Source of the DNA: Deltaproteobacteria bacterium
GTDB taxonomy: Bacteria > Myxococcota > Myxococcia > Myxococcales > SZAS-1
Length of the DNA stretch: 64,000 nucleotides
Assembly: GCA_018266075.1 (NCBI GenBank)
Contig: JAFEBB010000033.1
Location: forward strand, 22,258-86,257
Reading direction: 5' to 3'
The notes under the pieces were generated by a model. That model ran no database searches. It was given only the letters and a program-made list of their open reading frames with translations, and had not been told where the DNA came from. Below are positions 48,885 through 60,517 of this stretch, one piece after another. Position 1 is the stretch's first letter. Each line of letters opens with the position of its first letter. The position numbers were made by a program, and so were the translations under genes.

Positions 48885-49765
48885 TCGACCGCGCCGCCGT
48901 CGAAGCCCGGATTCGCGCCCTGCAGGACTCGATCTGCGCCGCGCTCGAGAAGGCCGACGGCCAGGGCCGCTTCCGCGAGGACCTCTGGGAGCGTCCCGGC
49001 GGCGGCGGCGGCCGCACCCGCGTGATGACCGACGGCGCCATCTTCGAGAAGGGCGGGGTGAACTTCTCGGCCGTCCACGGCGAGCTGCCCGACTCGCTCG
49101 CGAGCAAGATGCCGCCCGGGCCGAAGCAGTTCTTCGCCACCGGTGTCTCGCTGGTGCTGCATCCCAAGAACCCGCGAATCCCCACGACGCACGCCAACTT
49201 CCGCTACTTCGAGCGCGGCGAGACGTTCTGGTTCGGCGGCGGCGCGGACCTCACGCCGTACTACCCGGTGCTCGAGGACGCGCAGCACTTCCACCGCACG
49301 CTCAAGGCCGCCTGCGACGTGCACGACGCGACCTACTACCCGCGCTTCAAGGCCTGGTGCGACGAGTACTTCTTCCTCAAGCACCGCAGCGAGACGCGCG
49401 GCGTGGGCGGCATCTTCTTCGACAACCTCACCGGCGATCGCGACGCGCTCTTCCGCTTCGTCTCCGACGCGGGCGAGGCGTTCATCCCCGCGTACCTGCC
49501 CATCGTGGAGCGGCGCAAGAACGACGCGTACGGCGAGCGCGAGCGGAACTTCCAGCTCCAGCGCCGCGGCCGCTACGTCGAGTTCAACCTGGTGTACGAC
49601 CGGGGCACGCTCTTCGGCCTGGAGACGCAGGGCCGCATCGAGAGCATCTTGATGTCGCTGCCGCCGCTGGTGCGCTGGGACTACGACGCGCGCCCGCAGC
49701 CTGGCAGCGAAGAAGCGCGGCTGTTGGACTTCCTCAAGCCGCGCGACTGGCTCAACGAGAAGTGA
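48881..49765 (+). CDS. hemF: Oxygen-dependent coproporphyrinogen III oxidase
   Basis: HemF carries out oxidative decarboxylation of coproporphyrinogen III. The 294-residue product has the signature [60 protein letters not shown] and SLPPLVRW. The length matches the family. Together with hemE and the oxidase it indicates aerobic haem synthesis. Its ATG overlaps the stop of the flippase-like gene, and its stop abuts the convergent small gene at 49766. Confidence 0.97.
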   Translation: MIDRAAVEARIRALQDSICAALEKADGQGRFREDLWERPGGGGGRTRVMTDGAIFEKGGVNFSAVHGELPDSLASKMPPGPKQFFATGVSLVLHPKNPRIPTTHANFRYFERGETFWFGGGADLTPYYPVLEDAQHFHRTLKAACDVHDATYYPRFKAWCDEYFFLKHRSETRGVGGIFFDNLTGDRDALFRFVSDAGEAFIPAYLPIVERRKNDAYGERERNFQLQRRGRYVEFNLVYDRGTLFGLETQGRIESILMSLPPLVRWDYDARPQPGSEEARLLDFLKPRDWLNEK

Positions 49766-49969
49766 CTAAGCCTGCTCTTCGAGCCAGCGGAGGATGGCGG
49801 CCTTCACGTCGGCGCCTTCCTTGAGCCAGCCCACCTCCACCGGCTTCGGCGCAGGCAGGGGCTCGAACTCGAAGTCGAAGCGCAGCTCGTCGTCGATGGG
49901 CGGGAGCAGGCGCGACCGGGTCGGCGCCTGCACCTCGATCACCGCCGCCGCTGAGCGCGCGCTCTTCAC
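49766..49969 (-). CDS. Small hypothetical protein, second gene of the RHH pair
   Basis: The 67-residue product is not recognised. It has an acidic, Pro-rich middle (PPIDDELRFDFEFEPLPAPKPVEVGW) and a helical C-terminal end (DVKAAILRWLEEQ). Its ATG overlaps the stop of the ribbon-helix-helix gene as ATGA, so the two are translationally coupled. The arrangement recalls toxin-antitoxin pairs, but no toxin fold is visible and the role is open. Confidence 0.6.
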   Translation of the reverse strand: MKSARSAAAVIEVQAPTRSRLLPPIDDELRFDFEFEPLPAPKPVEVGWLKEGADVKAAILRWLEEQA

Positions 49970-50151
49970 GGCATCACCTTGGCGTCGGTGTCGTCGTTCT
50001 CGGCGTACTTGCTGAGCAGGTCGTCGACGGCCTCGCGCAGATACTCGCTCTGGTTCACGCGCGTGCGCGCGGCCAGCTTGCGCAGCTTCTCCGCGTGCTC
50101 CGCCGGGACCAGCACGTGCGTGGCGACCTCGGGCTTCTCTTGCTCGTCCAT
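49966..50151 (-). CDS. Ribbon-helix-helix (CopG-like) DNA-binding protein
   Basis: The 61-residue product has a beta strand (ATHVLVPA) and two helices (EHAEKLRKLAARTR and NQSEYLREAVDDLLSKYAE), matching ribbon-helix-helix repressors. ATG 50151 is preceded by a strong GGAGGAG site. RHH proteins bind operators as dimers and often repress their own operon. The upstream intergenic DNA (50152-50300) is the most AT-rich in the window and holds a copy of the dispersed motif (50232), a possible operator. Confidence 0.78.
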   Translation of the reverse strand: MDEQEKPEVATHVLVPAEHAEKLRKLAARTRVNQSEYLREAVDDLLSKYAENDDTDAKVMP

Positions 50152-50231
50152 GGGGCTCCTCCGGAACAGCGTGCTACAGGGCTGTGGTGGAAGGGTCACC
50201 CGGGTCGGATCGCGCGTCAAAAATTTGGCCG

Positions 50232-50247
50232 AGAACTTTTTGGTTTC
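50232..50247. repeat. Dispersed AAC-N6-GTT site 13 (AGAAC tttttg GTTTC)
   Basis: Weak copy in the AT-rich intergenic region upstream of the RHH operon. The AAC and GTT cores are exact but the outer bases deviate. Confidence 0.35.
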
Positions 50248-50300
50248 AATTCGATCGACGCTCGAAATCCCCAGGCGCGGCGATCGTTTGGGTCGAATTT

Positions 50301-50660
50301 CTAGGGCGTGGGCGCCGGCGGCCTGGTGTGCGCGTCGAGCGAGTGCGCGACCCGCCGGCCGTGCTTGTCGAGCACGTACACCACCGCCACGCTCTGGCCG
50401 GGCTTGAGCTGCGCCAGGCCCGCCGGCTTGCCGTCGAGGGTGATCGCCGTCAGGCCCGGCTTCACCGCCATGGGCGCGTTGCTCACGTTGATCTGGTCCT
50501 TCGCCACGCCCACCACGGTGCCCGTGAAGGCCTCGTTGTCCGGCGGGTAGCTCGGCCGCGAGGTCTCCTCGGAGCGGTTGCCGGCCGGCCCGTGCGAGAT
50601 CGACGTTGCCCATGCCGGCATGGCCAGCCCCAGGAGAATCACGCCCACGGTCGCACGCAT
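50301..50660 (-). CDS. Small secreted protein of unknown function
   Basis: The 119-residue product has a signal peptide (1-19, MPAWATS) and a beta-rich mature domain (FTGTVVGVAKDQINVSN, GLTAITLDGKPAGLAQLKPGQSVAVVYVLD). Its start has a perfect AGGAGG site. It ends in a Pro-rich tail. It resembles small OB-like periplasmic domains but no family is assigned. It lies between the infB terminator and the RHH pair, all minus strand. Confidence 0.7.
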   Translation of the reverse strand: MRATVGVILLGLAMPAWATSISHGPAGNRSEETSRPSYPPDNEAFTGTVVGVAKDQINVSNAPMAVKPGLTAITLDGKPAGLAQLKPGQSVAVVYVLDKHGRRVAHSLDAHTRPPAPTP

Positions 50661-50765
50661 GGCCCACCTCCTCTCGAGAAGGTGCCGCGAGCGACGGAGC
50701 GCGCCAAGCCTTCACGGGCGAGCGTCCAGGCGATTGCTGCGGTCGCAGGGGAGGGGAGCGCCCAA

Positions 50766-50799
50766 AGCAGAACGCGCCGGACCCGGAGGTCGCGGCGCG
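50766..50799 (-). terminator. Intrinsic terminator of the rimP-nusA-ylxR-infB operon
   Basis: Reading the minus strand after the infB stop, an 11-bp stem with one bulge (arms 50773-50783 and 50788-50799) closes a four-base loop and is followed by TTCTGCTTT. It explains the end of the operon before the small secreted gene. Confidence 0.7.
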
Positions 50800-50823
50800 C
50801 TCGCTGGCCAGCCGAAGGGTCGG

Positions 50824-53544
<2,721 letters not shown>

Positions 53545-53602
53545 GATTCTCCCGGTCGCAACCGACCGATTCGTAGGTTCCTACTCGAACCGGCCGCGAC
53601 TT

Positions 53603-53896
53603 CTAATGCTTTCCTTCAGCGGCAGTCAACGTAACTCCGCGTATCGCAAGCGCCTCTTTCAACCCGGCGACCAACGCTTGGGCGTCGGCGAGCGCCTTGC
53701 CGCGGAACGCGCGGCCGAACCCCTTGCGCTTGACGGCCCCCTCCACGCACTGCGGACCGCAAATGTAACCACCGCGTCCCGCAAGTCGCCGCCCCCCATC
53801 CACCACCACACGCTCATCCACCCTCGCCAGGCGGACGAGCTCGGCTTGAGGGCGCTTCTGGCCACACCCGATGCAGGTGCGCTCGGGCGTGGCCAT
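53603..53896 (-). CDS. ylxR: YlxR/RnpM RNA-binding protein (DUF448)
   Basis: The 97-residue product has RTCIGCGQKRPQAELVRLARVD and GRGGYICG.PQCVEGAVKRKGFGRAF, the YlxR hallmarks. In Bacillus the homologue RnpM modulates RNase P. The place between nusA and infB is the classical one. The start is ATG 53896; the region upstream is rich in G. Confidence 0.93.
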   Translation of the reverse strand: MATPERTCIGCGQKRPQAELVRLARVDERVVVDGGRRLAGRGGYICGPQCVEGAVKRKGFGRAFRGKALADAQALVAGLKEALAIRGVTLTAAEGKH

Positions 53897-53917
53897 GGCG
53901 AGCCCCCGGGCAGCCGG

Positions 53918-55624
53918 CTAGGCCGGCGACCCGCCCTCCGGCTGGCCCGCAGGCGCGGGGCTGGCGGCGGCCTTGGCCTTCTCGGCGTCGAGCTCGGCGC
54001 GCAGCTTGGCCTCGTCCTGGAGGTACTGCTCCACGGCGTGCTTGAGCTGGCGCGCCTTCTTGAGGCCGATGCCGGAGCTCTCGCCCAGCTTGTTCACGTC
54101 GGCCTCGTTGTGGATGTCTTCCACCGTGTGGTACCCGCCCGTGCCCAGCTGGTCGACGGTCTTCTCGCCCAAGCCACGGACGCGCATCAGGCGCTCCTGC
54201 TGACTGAGCTCGTCCGGGTGGCGGCGGCGCTCGGCCTCGGCCGCGGCCTGGCGCTCGGCCTCCAGGCGGGCGAGCTCGGCGGAGTCGTCGTACATCTGCG
54301 CACGCGCGGCTTCCTGCATGGCCGGGATCTTGGCGAGGTCGATGCCGGGAATCTGGGCGAGCACGTCGGGGCTGGCCTTGGCGATGTCCTCGGCCTTGCG
54401 GAAGCCGTGGGCGTACAGCGTCTCGATGAGGAGCTCGCCCACGCCGGGCAGCTTGCTCAAGCTGCGGCTGGCGAACTCGCGCATCTCGCGCACGCGGGTC
54501 TCGCTGTTGATGTCGAGCTTCCAGCCGGTGAGCTGGGCGGCGAGGCGCACGTTCTGGCCGCGGCGGCCGATGGCCAGCGAGAGCTGGTCATCCGGAACGA
54601 TGATCTCCATGGCGTGGTTGGCCTCGTCGATGAGCACGCGGCTGACCTCGGCGGGCGCGAGCGCGCTGCACACGAAGCGGGCGTGGTCCTCGTCGTAGGG
54701 GACGATGTCGATCTTCTCGCCGCGGAGCTCCTGCACCACCGCCTGCACGCGGCTGCCCTTCATGCCCACGCAGGCGCCCACGGGATCCACGTCGCCGTCG
54801 CGGCTGGACACCGCGATCTTGCTGCGGCCGCCGGGCTCGCGCGCCGCCGCCTCGATGACCACGATACCTTCCGCGATCTCGGGGACCTCGCGCTCGAAGA
54901 GCTTGATGAGCAGGTGCACGCTGGTGCGGCTGAGGATGATCTGCGGGCCCTTGCTCTCGCGGAGCACCTCGAGCACGTACGCATCCACGCGGTCGCCCGG
55001 GCGGTAGGTCTCGCGGGGCACCTGCTCGCGCACGGGGAGAACCGCTTCAACGTTGGCGATGTCGACGATGATGTTGCCGCGCTCGAAGCGGCGCGCCGTG
55101 CCGCTGATGATCTCGCTCGTGCGGTCCTTGAACGCGTTGAAGACGATCTCGCGCTCGGCGTCGCGGGTGCGCTGGATGATGACCTGCTTGGCGGTCTGGG
55201 CGGCAATGCGGCCGAACCCGCGGCGGAAGGTCTTGAGCTTGAGGATGTCGCCGTACTGCTCGTCCTGGGCCTTGGCCTCGGCGGCGTCCTCGTCGCGGTA
55301 GAAGATCTGGAAGACGAGCTCGTCGCCCACCTGGACGTCCATGCCCTTGGCCTTGGCCTCGTCCATGGTCATCTGGTTCACCGCCTGGAGCGGGTCGATG
55401 ACCACGTCGACGATGGTGATGGCCTGGAAGAGCTCCACCACGCCCTTGTCCTCGTTGTAGGTGGCCTCGAGGCTGCGCTCCATGCCGAACGTCTTCTTGG
55501 CCGCCTGCTGGATGGCGTCCTGCAAGGTGTCCACGAGGACGGCGCGCTCGATGCCCTTGTCCTTGGCCACTTGATCGAGGACCAGGTTCAAGTTCACGGA
55601 CGGCGTGGTGACGGCGGTAGGCAT
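53918..55624 (-). CDS. nusA: Transcription termination/antitermination factor NusA
   Basis: The 568-residue product has the N-terminal RNA polymerase-binding domain, an S1 domain ([39 protein letters not shown]), two KH domains ([51 protein letters not shown]) and C-terminal helix-hairpin-helix repeats. The C-terminal tail is Pro/Ala-rich. The start has AGGAG upstream. It modulates pausing, termination and antitermination. Part of the rimP-infB operon. Confidence 0.98.
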   Translation of the reverse strand: MPTAVTTPSVNLNLVLDQVAKDKGIERAVLVDTLQDAIQQAAKKTFGMERSLEATYNEDKGVVELFQAITIVDVVIDPLQAVNQMTMDEAKAKGMDVQVGDELVFQIFYRDEDAAEAKAQDEQYGDILKLKTFRRGFGRIAAQTAKQVIIQRTRDAEREIVFNAFKDRTSEIISGTARRFERGNIIVDIANVEAVLPVREQVPRETYRPGDRVDAYVLEVLRESKGPQIILSRTSVHLLIKLFEREVPEIAEGIVVIEAAAREPGGRSKIAVSSRDGDVDPVGACVGMKGSRVQAVVQELRGEKIDIVPYDEDHARFVCSALAPAEVSRVLIDEANHAMEIIVPDDQLSLAIGRRGQNVRLAAQLTGWKLDINSETRVREMREFASRSLSKLPGVGELLIETLYAHGFRKAEDIAKASPDVLAQIPGIDLAKIPAMQEAARAQMYDDSAELARLEAERQAAAEAERRRHPDELSQQERLMRVRGLGEKTVDQLGTGGYHTVEDIHNEADVNKLGESSGIGLKKARQLKHAVEQYLQDEAKLRAELDAEKAKAAASPAPAGQPEGGSPA

Positions 55625-55645
55625 GGTTTGGCTCCTGTCAGGTCG

Positions 55646-56164
55646 CTATTCAGCGTTTGTGGGGTGCTGCGGCTTCTTCTTCAAATCGGCGGAGAAGTCG
55701 TACTCAATGTGCGCCTTGGCGATGAGCTCGAGCGGGATCGAGAAGCGCCCGGCGCCCTCGACCTCCACCTGGGCCGCGCCCGCCTCGAAGCCGACCAGGG
55801 TGCCCGAGAAGTTCTTGCGCGGCGGGTCGCCAATCGGGCCGAAGGTCTTCACCTTCACCTGCTGGCCGAGCGCCTTCTGGAAGTGCTGGGGCTTGGTGAG
55901 CGGCCGGTTCACGCCGGGGCTGGAGACCTCGAGCGTGTAGTGCTGGGGAATGAAGTCCTCGACGTCGAGCGCGGTCTCGAGCACCCGGGAGAGCGCCTGG
56001 CACTCCTCGAGGCCCACGGTCGCGCCCGGCTTGTCGATGAAGACGCGCAGAATCCAGCCGCCCTCGTTGACCCACTCGATGTCTACGAGCTCCAGGCCCT
56101 CGGCGGTGGCCAGGGGTTCGGTCAGGGCGGTGGCCTTCTCCACGATCTCGTGCTTCTGCGACAT
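55646..56164 (-). CDS. rimP: Ribosome maturation factor RimP
   Basis: The 172-residue protein has the RimP N-terminal domain (LATAEGLELVDIEWVNEGGWILRVFIDKPG..VGLEECQALSRVLETALD) and the motif YTLEVSSPGVNRPLT, then the C-terminal SH3-like domain. It is needed for 30S assembly. It is the first gene of the nusA-infB operon. The 110-base leader upstream includes a terminator-like hairpin (56184-56215). No clear ribosome site precedes ATG 56164. Confidence 0.96.
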   Translation of the reverse strand: MSQKHEIVEKATALTEPLATAEGLELVDIEWVNEGGWILRVFIDKPGATVGLEECQALSRVLETALDVEDFIPQHYTLEVSSPGVNRPLTKPQHFQKALGQQVKVKTFGPIGDPPRKNFSGTLVGFEAGAAQVEVEGAGRFSIPLELIAKAHIEYDFSADLKKKPQHPTNAE

Positions 56165-56183
56165 CGATTACGGCCCCAGAAAT

Positions 56184-56215
56184 GGAAAAAGCGGGTCTGC
56201 TGCGTGCAGGCCCAC
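56184..56215 (-). terminator. Intrinsic terminator/leader hairpin upstream of rimP
   Basis: On the minus strand a ten-pair stem with one mismatch (arms 56206-56215 and 56191-56200) and a five-base loop is followed by TTTTTCC. It sits between the stop at 56275 and the rimP start, so it ends the upstream operon or serves as an attenuator of rimP. Confidence 0.7.
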
Positions 56216-56274
56216 TTTCCGTTGCTGCCAACAGAAAATGTCGGGGCGCTAGGTAGCACGGGCCCCGGCTACTT

Positions 56275-56676
56275 TCAACCGCGGTCGGGCGGGGCGATCC
56301 AGAGGATGGCGAGCCCCGCCACGAGCGCCGGGAGCAGGAAGAACTGGACGTTTTGCAGGGCAGTCGACAGATCGAGCGGCCGGCCGCCCATGGCTGCATC
56401 GACCGCGAAGTGCGCCCCGAAGCCGGCCACGGCCGCGAAGCCGAGGATCTTCAGCGGCCTGAGCGTGCGGATCCGAGTGGCGCCGAAGGTCGCGGCCACG
56501 CCCGCCGGAACCGCGACGACCTGGGCGACGGCCGCTTGAAGGGCTGCATCCTTGGCCCATTGGGCGAGCGTCCAGGTGCCATGATCCAGCCAGCTCGCGA
56601 AGTACACGGCGACGAACGTGGCGACGGCCAGCTCGGCTGCCAGCGCCCCGCGGGCGATCGTCGCCTGGGTGCTCAC
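56275..56676 (-). CDS. Small membrane protein of unknown function
   Basis: The 133-residue product has four hydrophobic segments (about 10-29, 47-64, 75-92 and 108-126) and is not recognised. The start is GTG 56676, overlapping the stop of the YCII gene as GTGA, which supports it as a real coupled gene. It is the last gene of the DoxX-hydrolase-YCII operon and is followed by the terminator upstream of rimP. Confidence 0.65.
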   Translation of the reverse strand: MSTQATIARGALAAELAVATFVAVYFASWLDHGTWTLAQWAKDAALQAAVAQVVAVPAGVAATFGATRIRTLRPLKILGFAAVAGFGAHFAVDAAMGGRPLDLSTALQNVQFFLLPALVAGLAILWIAPPDRG

Positions 56677-57398
56677 GTCGGGTCCGCCACCAGCCGCAGC
56701 TCCACCTCTTCCGCCTCGACGACGTCCGCGTAGTGCTCGGCCAGCGCCAGCGCCTCCTCGCGAGAAGGCAGCTCGACGAGCACGTAGCCGCCGACGAGCT
56801 CCTTCGACTCCGCGAACGGGCCGTCGATGGTGCGAATCTTCCCGCCTGCGCGATGCACGCGTGCGCCCCCGCGTGTGGGGCGCAGCGTCTCCGCGGTCAG
56901 CAGCTTGCCTTCGGCCTTCGTGTCCGCGAGCAGCCGCTCGATGGCGACCCGCGTGTCGGGCGCGGTTGGCGTCTCCGCTTCGGTCGCGGGTGTGGCGTTG
57001 AAGAGCACCATCCAGCGCCGCGACTCGAGCCGCGGCGGCTTGGGCGCCATGCCGATGTCCCAGGCTTCCGTGAGCGGGCGGATGTCGGCTTGCACATCGC
57101 CGGCGAGAACCGCGTAGCGGCGCGACCAGGTGATCGCTTCGTCGAGCGAGCCCATGCGCAAGATGACGAACGACGCAGGCAGCTCGTTCGAAAATGGCCC
57201 CGGCGTCACCGTCGGCATGCCGCGCGCGAGGGCCAGCCGCGCGCCCTCCGAGCTCGGCCGCAACCCTTCACCGCCGAGCAGCGCGCCTTTCTTCTGAAGC
57301 CCGCCAATCATCTCGCCGACGCGAGCCACCAGTTCCTTCGTCGGAATCGCGCCGGCTTCCCAGTGTGCGCTCGTCTTGTGGATGATGATCCAGCGCAT
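56673..57398 (-). CDS. Tandem YCII/DGPF-domain protein
   Basis: The 241-residue product contains two YCII-like (DGPF) units: residues 1-115 (MRWIIIHKTSAHWE, PGPFSNELPASFVILRM) and 125-241 (RWMVLFNATPATE, DGPFAESKELVGGYVLVEL). These ferredoxin-like domains are often linked to ECF sigma factors or serve as small enzymes of unknown reaction. ATG 57398 has GAGAGGA upstream. The gene sits in an operon with an alpha/beta hydrolase and DoxX-like protein. Confidence 0.85.
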   Translation of the reverse strand: MRWIIIHKTSAHWEAGAIPTKELVARVGEMIGGLQKKGALLGGEGLRPSSEGARLALARGMPTVTPGPFSNELPASFVILRMGSLDEAITWSRRYAVLAGDVQADIRPLTEAWDIGMAPKPPRLESRRWMVLFNATPATEAETPTAPDTRVAIERLLADTKAEGKLLTAETLRPTRGGARVHRAGGKIRTIDGPFAESKELVGGYVLVELPSREEALALAEHYADVVEAEEVELRLVADPT

Positions 57399-57407
57399 GT
57401 CGTCCTC

Positions 57408-58193
57408 TCAGGCGCGCAGGAACGCGGCGGCCGTGGGCACCAGGGCACTCGCGCCAATGGCGTGGTTCTGGCCCGCAAACTCATGCGACGCCGCACCGGG
57501 AATCGCGCCCGCAACCGCGCGCGCAGCGACCTTGAGCTCTTCCGTGGTCTTGCCGCCGAAGCCAATCATGACCGGCGTCTGGATCTTCGCGAGCCGCTGC
57601 GTGGGGGCGGTGAAGTCGCCCATCACCGCAGCGTCGTAGGGCAGCGTATGCGCGACGGCGCAGAGCTTGGGCCACATCCAGAACATGAGCCGCATCATCA
57701 CCACCACGGGCCCGGGCACGTGGACCATGTCGCGCATGAAGAACTTCACCGCGTCGCCGCGGCGGTCCTCGGCGACGAGCCGCTCGAGCTCTCGTTGATG
57801 GTTCGCCGGCGCGTCGCGGCCCCCCGTGCGGACGTACGGCGGCTCGTACGCAAACACGCGCGTCACCGGCAGGTCCGACGCGGCCGCCTCGAGCGCGAGC
57901 GCCGCACCCGAGGAGAGCCCGAGCAGCGAAACCTTGCCGCCCGCGACGTCGATGAGCGCGGCGAGATCCTCGACCTCGCGCGCGCGATCGTAGGGCTTCG
58001 TGTCACCGCTCTCGCCGCGACCGCGACGGTCGTAGAAGAACACCGTGAAGTCGCTCGCCAGGTGCTTGGCCAGGTCACGAGAGGGTCCGAACTGCCGGCT
58101 GCAGAGCGCGCCGTCCACGAGGATGAGCGGCGGTCCGTTGCCGAGCTTCTCGTAGCCGATGGTCGTTCCGTCCTTCGAGGTCACCGTGGGCAT
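57408..58193 (-). CDS. Alpha/beta-hydrolase
   Basis: The 261-residue product has the hydrolase fold with oxyanion region GNGPPLILVDGALC, YDRRGRGESG and nucleophile elbow GLSSG (Ser95). The likely catalytic His is in GQNHAIGA near the C-terminus. ATG 58193 has GGAGAAACC upstream. Substrate unknown. It stands between DoxX-like and YCII genes and is probably co-transcribed, since spacings are 12 and nine bases. Confidence 0.9.
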   Translation of the reverse strand: MPTVTSKDGTTIGYEKLGNGPPLILVDGALCSRQFGPSRDLAKHLASDFTVFFYDRRGRGESGDTKPYDRAREVEDLAALIDVAGGKVSLLGLSSGAALALEAAASDLPVTRVFAYEPPYVRTGGRDAPANHQRELERLVAEDRRGDAVKFFMRDMVHVPGPVVVMMRLMFWMWPKLCAVAHTLPYDAAVMGDFTAPTQRLAKIQTPVMIGFGGKTTEELKVAARAVAGAIPGAASHEFAGQNHAIGASALVPTAAAFLRA

Positions 58194-58205
58194 GGTTTCT
58201 CCGAA

Positions 58206-58634
58206 CTAGCGAACGGCCGAGAGCAGCGCGCGGGCGCGCGCGTCGCGAAGGTAGAGCCCGAGCCAGATGACCGCGGCAACGTACACCGGAGCGAGCACGT
58301 GCGTCGCCAGCGGCGCGCTGATGCGCACGTTCGTCGCGACGGCGCCGCCCAGGTAGCCGGTGAGCAGCACCGCGCCGAGGATCGACGTCCGCGGGATGAG
58401 GTGGATGAGCACGCAAATCGCGAGCGCCACGCCGATGCCGAAGATCGCGCTCACGGGATAGCCGACCTGCGTCGTGCCCTCGACGACCTGGGGCAGCATG
58501 AGCAGCTTGGCGACGGCGTCGAAGGTGAGGGCGGCCGTGGCGATGCCGGTGAGGACGCGGCCGGTCCAGCGCGCGGCGCGCGAGGTGTCGGGCTTCAGGT
58601 CTGCGATCGAGTGCGATGCAATTGCGGGGTTCAT
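58206..58634 (-). CDS. DoxX-like membrane protein
   Basis: The 142-residue product has four transmembrane helices (about 25-45, 60-80, 85-105 and 112-130). Its beginning, WTGRVLTGIATAALTFDAVAKLLMLPQVVEGTTQVGYP, fits the DoxX-like family. Members are often found in operons with hydrolases and stress genes. ATG 58634 has AAGGAACG upstream. It is the first gene of the minus operon ending at 56275. Confidence 0.82.
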   Translation of the reverse strand: MNPAIASHSIADLKPDTSRAARWTGRVLTGIATAALTFDAVAKLLMLPQVVEGTTQVGYPVSAIFGIGVALAICVLIHLIPRTSILGAVLLTGYLGGAVATNVRISAPLATHVLAPVYVAAVIWLGLYLRDARARALLSAVR

Positions 58635-58743
58635 GTTCGTTCCTTGGGTTGGACTTCACCCAGGCGACGAACCGCGAAATCCGAATTCGACATTGCCCGT
58701 CACCCCTGGCAAGCATTGGGAATTGCTGTCGAACGGAGCGCCC

Positions 58744-59544
58744 ATGCTTCTCGCCGCCGCCTGCCAGATGACCTCCACCGACGACAAGCCGCGCAACGTG
58801 CGTCGGGCCGAAGAGCTCGTGGCGGAAGCGGTCAAGCGAGGGGCGACGCTGATTGGCCTGCCCGAGAACTTCACCTTCATGGGCGCCGACGCCGACAAGC
58901 CCACGATGGCCGAGCCGCTCGACGGGCCCACCCTCACGCGGATGGGCGAGCTCGCGAAGAAGCTCAACGTCACGCTGCTCGCGGGGACGATCCTCGAGGG
59001 CGGCGCGCCGGGCGGCCGCTACTACAACTCCAGCGCGCTCTTCGGCCCGGACGGCAAGCGCGTCGCGATATATCGCAAAATCCACCTCTTCGACGTCGAC
59101 ATCGCGGATGGCGCGCGCTACCGCGAGTCGGAGGCCGTTGCGCCGGGGTCCGATGTCGTCGTCGCGAATGGGCCCGCGAGGCTGGGGCTCTCGGTTTGCT
59201 ACGACCTGCGTTTCCCGGAGCTCTATCGGCGGATGTCGAAGCAGGGCGCGGAGCTGCTCTTCGTGCCCGCGGCGTTCACCCACCTCACGGGCCTCGCGCA
59301 CTGGGAGCCGCTCTTGCGCGCGCGGGCGATTGAAAATCTGGCGTACGTCGTCGCGCCGGCGCAGGTGGGCTGGCACTCGGAGAAGCGGCAGACCTGGGGC
59401 CACGCGCACGTCATCGACCCGTGGGGCCAGGTGCTGGCGACAGCCGGAGCGGGTGAGGGCGTGGCCGTAGCGCCGGTCGATCTCGAGTACCTGGCGAAGG
59501 TGAGGCGCGAGCTGCCCGCGCTGTCGCACCGCGTCCTCGACTGA
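58744..59544 (+). CDS. Nitrilase-family carbon-nitrogen hydrolase (Nit1/NIT2-like)
   Basis: The 266-residue enzyme has the Glu-Lys-Cys triad: Glu41 (LPENF), Lys113 (YRKIHLFD) and Cys153 (SVCYDLRFPELYR). The family hydrolyses amides such as deaminated glutathione. ATG 58744 is chosen; the frame opens earlier. It is divergent from the DoxX operon. An AT-rich palindrome GCGATATATCGC lies at 59065-59076 in Ala-Ile-Tyr-Arg codons. Confidence 0.92.
   Translation: MLLAAACQMTSTDDKPRNVRRAEELVAEAVKRGATLIGLPENFTFMGADADKPTMAEPLDGPTLTRMGELAKKLNVTLLAGTILEGGAPGGRYYNSSALFGPDGKRVAIYRKIHLFDVDIADGARYRESEAVAPGSDVVVANGPARLGLSVCYDLRFPELYRRMSKQGAELLFVPAAFTHLTGLAHWEPLLRARAIENLAYVVAPAQVGWHSEKRQTWGHAHVIDPWGQVLATAGAGEGVAVAPVDLEYLAKVRRELPALSHRVLD
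59065..59076. repeat. AT-rich palindrome (GCGATATATCGC) in nitrilase-family gene
   Basis: Perfect 12-base palindrome in an AT-rich island. It shares GATATATCGC with 42417-42426. Confidence 0.4.
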
Positions 59545-59563
59545 CTCGTCGTATGCTGCGCGC

Positions 59564-60517
59564 GTGGCCCGGTTCCTCGCGCGGCGCGTGCTCCAGCTGA
59601 TTCCGACGCTCTGGGGCATCACGCTCGTCACCTTCGTGATCATGCACCTCGCGCCCGGCGAGCCGGTTGCCGTGGAGCTCGGCGACGGCGCGGTGTCGCC
59701 CGAGGCGCTGCAGAGCTTCCGCGAGACGATGGGCCTCGATCAGCCGCTGCACGTGCAGTACGCGCACTGGCTCTCGCGCGTGCTGCGGCTCGACTTCGGG
59801 CTCTCGACGCGCGACGGCCGGCCCGTCCTCGACAAGATCGCCGACGCGCTGCCGCACACGCTCCTGCTCGGCACCCTCGCGCTCCTGCTCGTGGTCGCGG
59901 TGGCGCTGCCGCTCGGAATCCACGGCGCGTGGCGACCCGGCTCGTGGCTGGAGCGCACGGGAAAAGGCGCGCTCTTCTTTCTGCACGCGCTGCCGAGCTT
60001 CTTCGTGGCGCTGGTGTTGATGGGGCTGTTGTGCGGCGGCGCGGCATGGGGCGTGGCGATTTTTCCGCTGCACGGACTCGGCGATGGAGGCGCGCTCGAT
60101 CTCGCGTGGCATCTGGTGCTGCCGGTGGTGTGTCTGGCCTTTGGATCGTGGGCGACGCTCGCTCGGCAGGTGCGCGCGAGCCTCCGCGAGGTGCTCGCCC
60201 AAGACTACATCCGCGCCGCGCGCGCCCAGGGCATCCCCGAGTCGCGCGTGATCCTGAAGCTCGGGCTGCGCAACGCGCTCTTGCCCGCGGTGACCAACCT
60301 GAGCGTGCTCGTGCCCGCGCTGCTCGGCGGCTCGGTCGTGGTGGAGAGCATCTTCGGCATTCCCGGGCTCGGCCTGCTCGGGCTTCAAGCGGTCGCCACG
60401 CGCGACTACAACACCGTCATGGGCGTGGCCTGCGTGGTCGCGCTGGTGACCTTGCTCGCCAACCTCGCCGCGGATCTCGTCTACGCGGCCATCGACCCGC
60501 GCACCACCCATGGCTGA
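59564..60517 (+). CDS. ABC transporter permease, DppB/OppB type
   Basis: The 317-residue product is a membrane protein with six helices and the DppB hallmarks: N-terminal RRVLQLIPTLWGITLVTFVIMHLAPGEP and EAA loop AQGIPESRVILKLGLRNALLP. It forms the pore of peptide or nickel importers with the DppC partner that follows. The start is GTG 59564. No binding protein or ATPase genes are adjacent within the window, so they must lie elsewhere. Confidence 0.93.
   Translation: MARFLARRVLQLIPTLWGITLVTFVIMHLAPGEPVAVELGDGAVSPEALQSFRETMGLDQPLHVQYAHWLSRVLRLDFGLSTRDGRPVLDKIADALPHTLLLGTLALLLVVAVALPLGIHGAWRPGSWLERTGKGALFFLHALPSFFVALVLMGLLCGGAAWGVAIFPLHGLGDGGALDLAWHLVLPVVCLAFGSWATLARQVRASLREVLAQDYIRAARAQGIPESRVILKLGLRNALLPAVTNLSVLVPALLGGSVVVESIFGIPGLGLLGLQAVATRDYNTVMGVACVVALVTLLANLAADLVYAAIDPRTTHG

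Noticed and set aside
56220..56240. GTTG-N4-CAAC near 56223 as a reversed form of the palindrome
   Set aside because: The half-sites are in the opposite order (GTT-N6-AAC) and a single instance is not informative.
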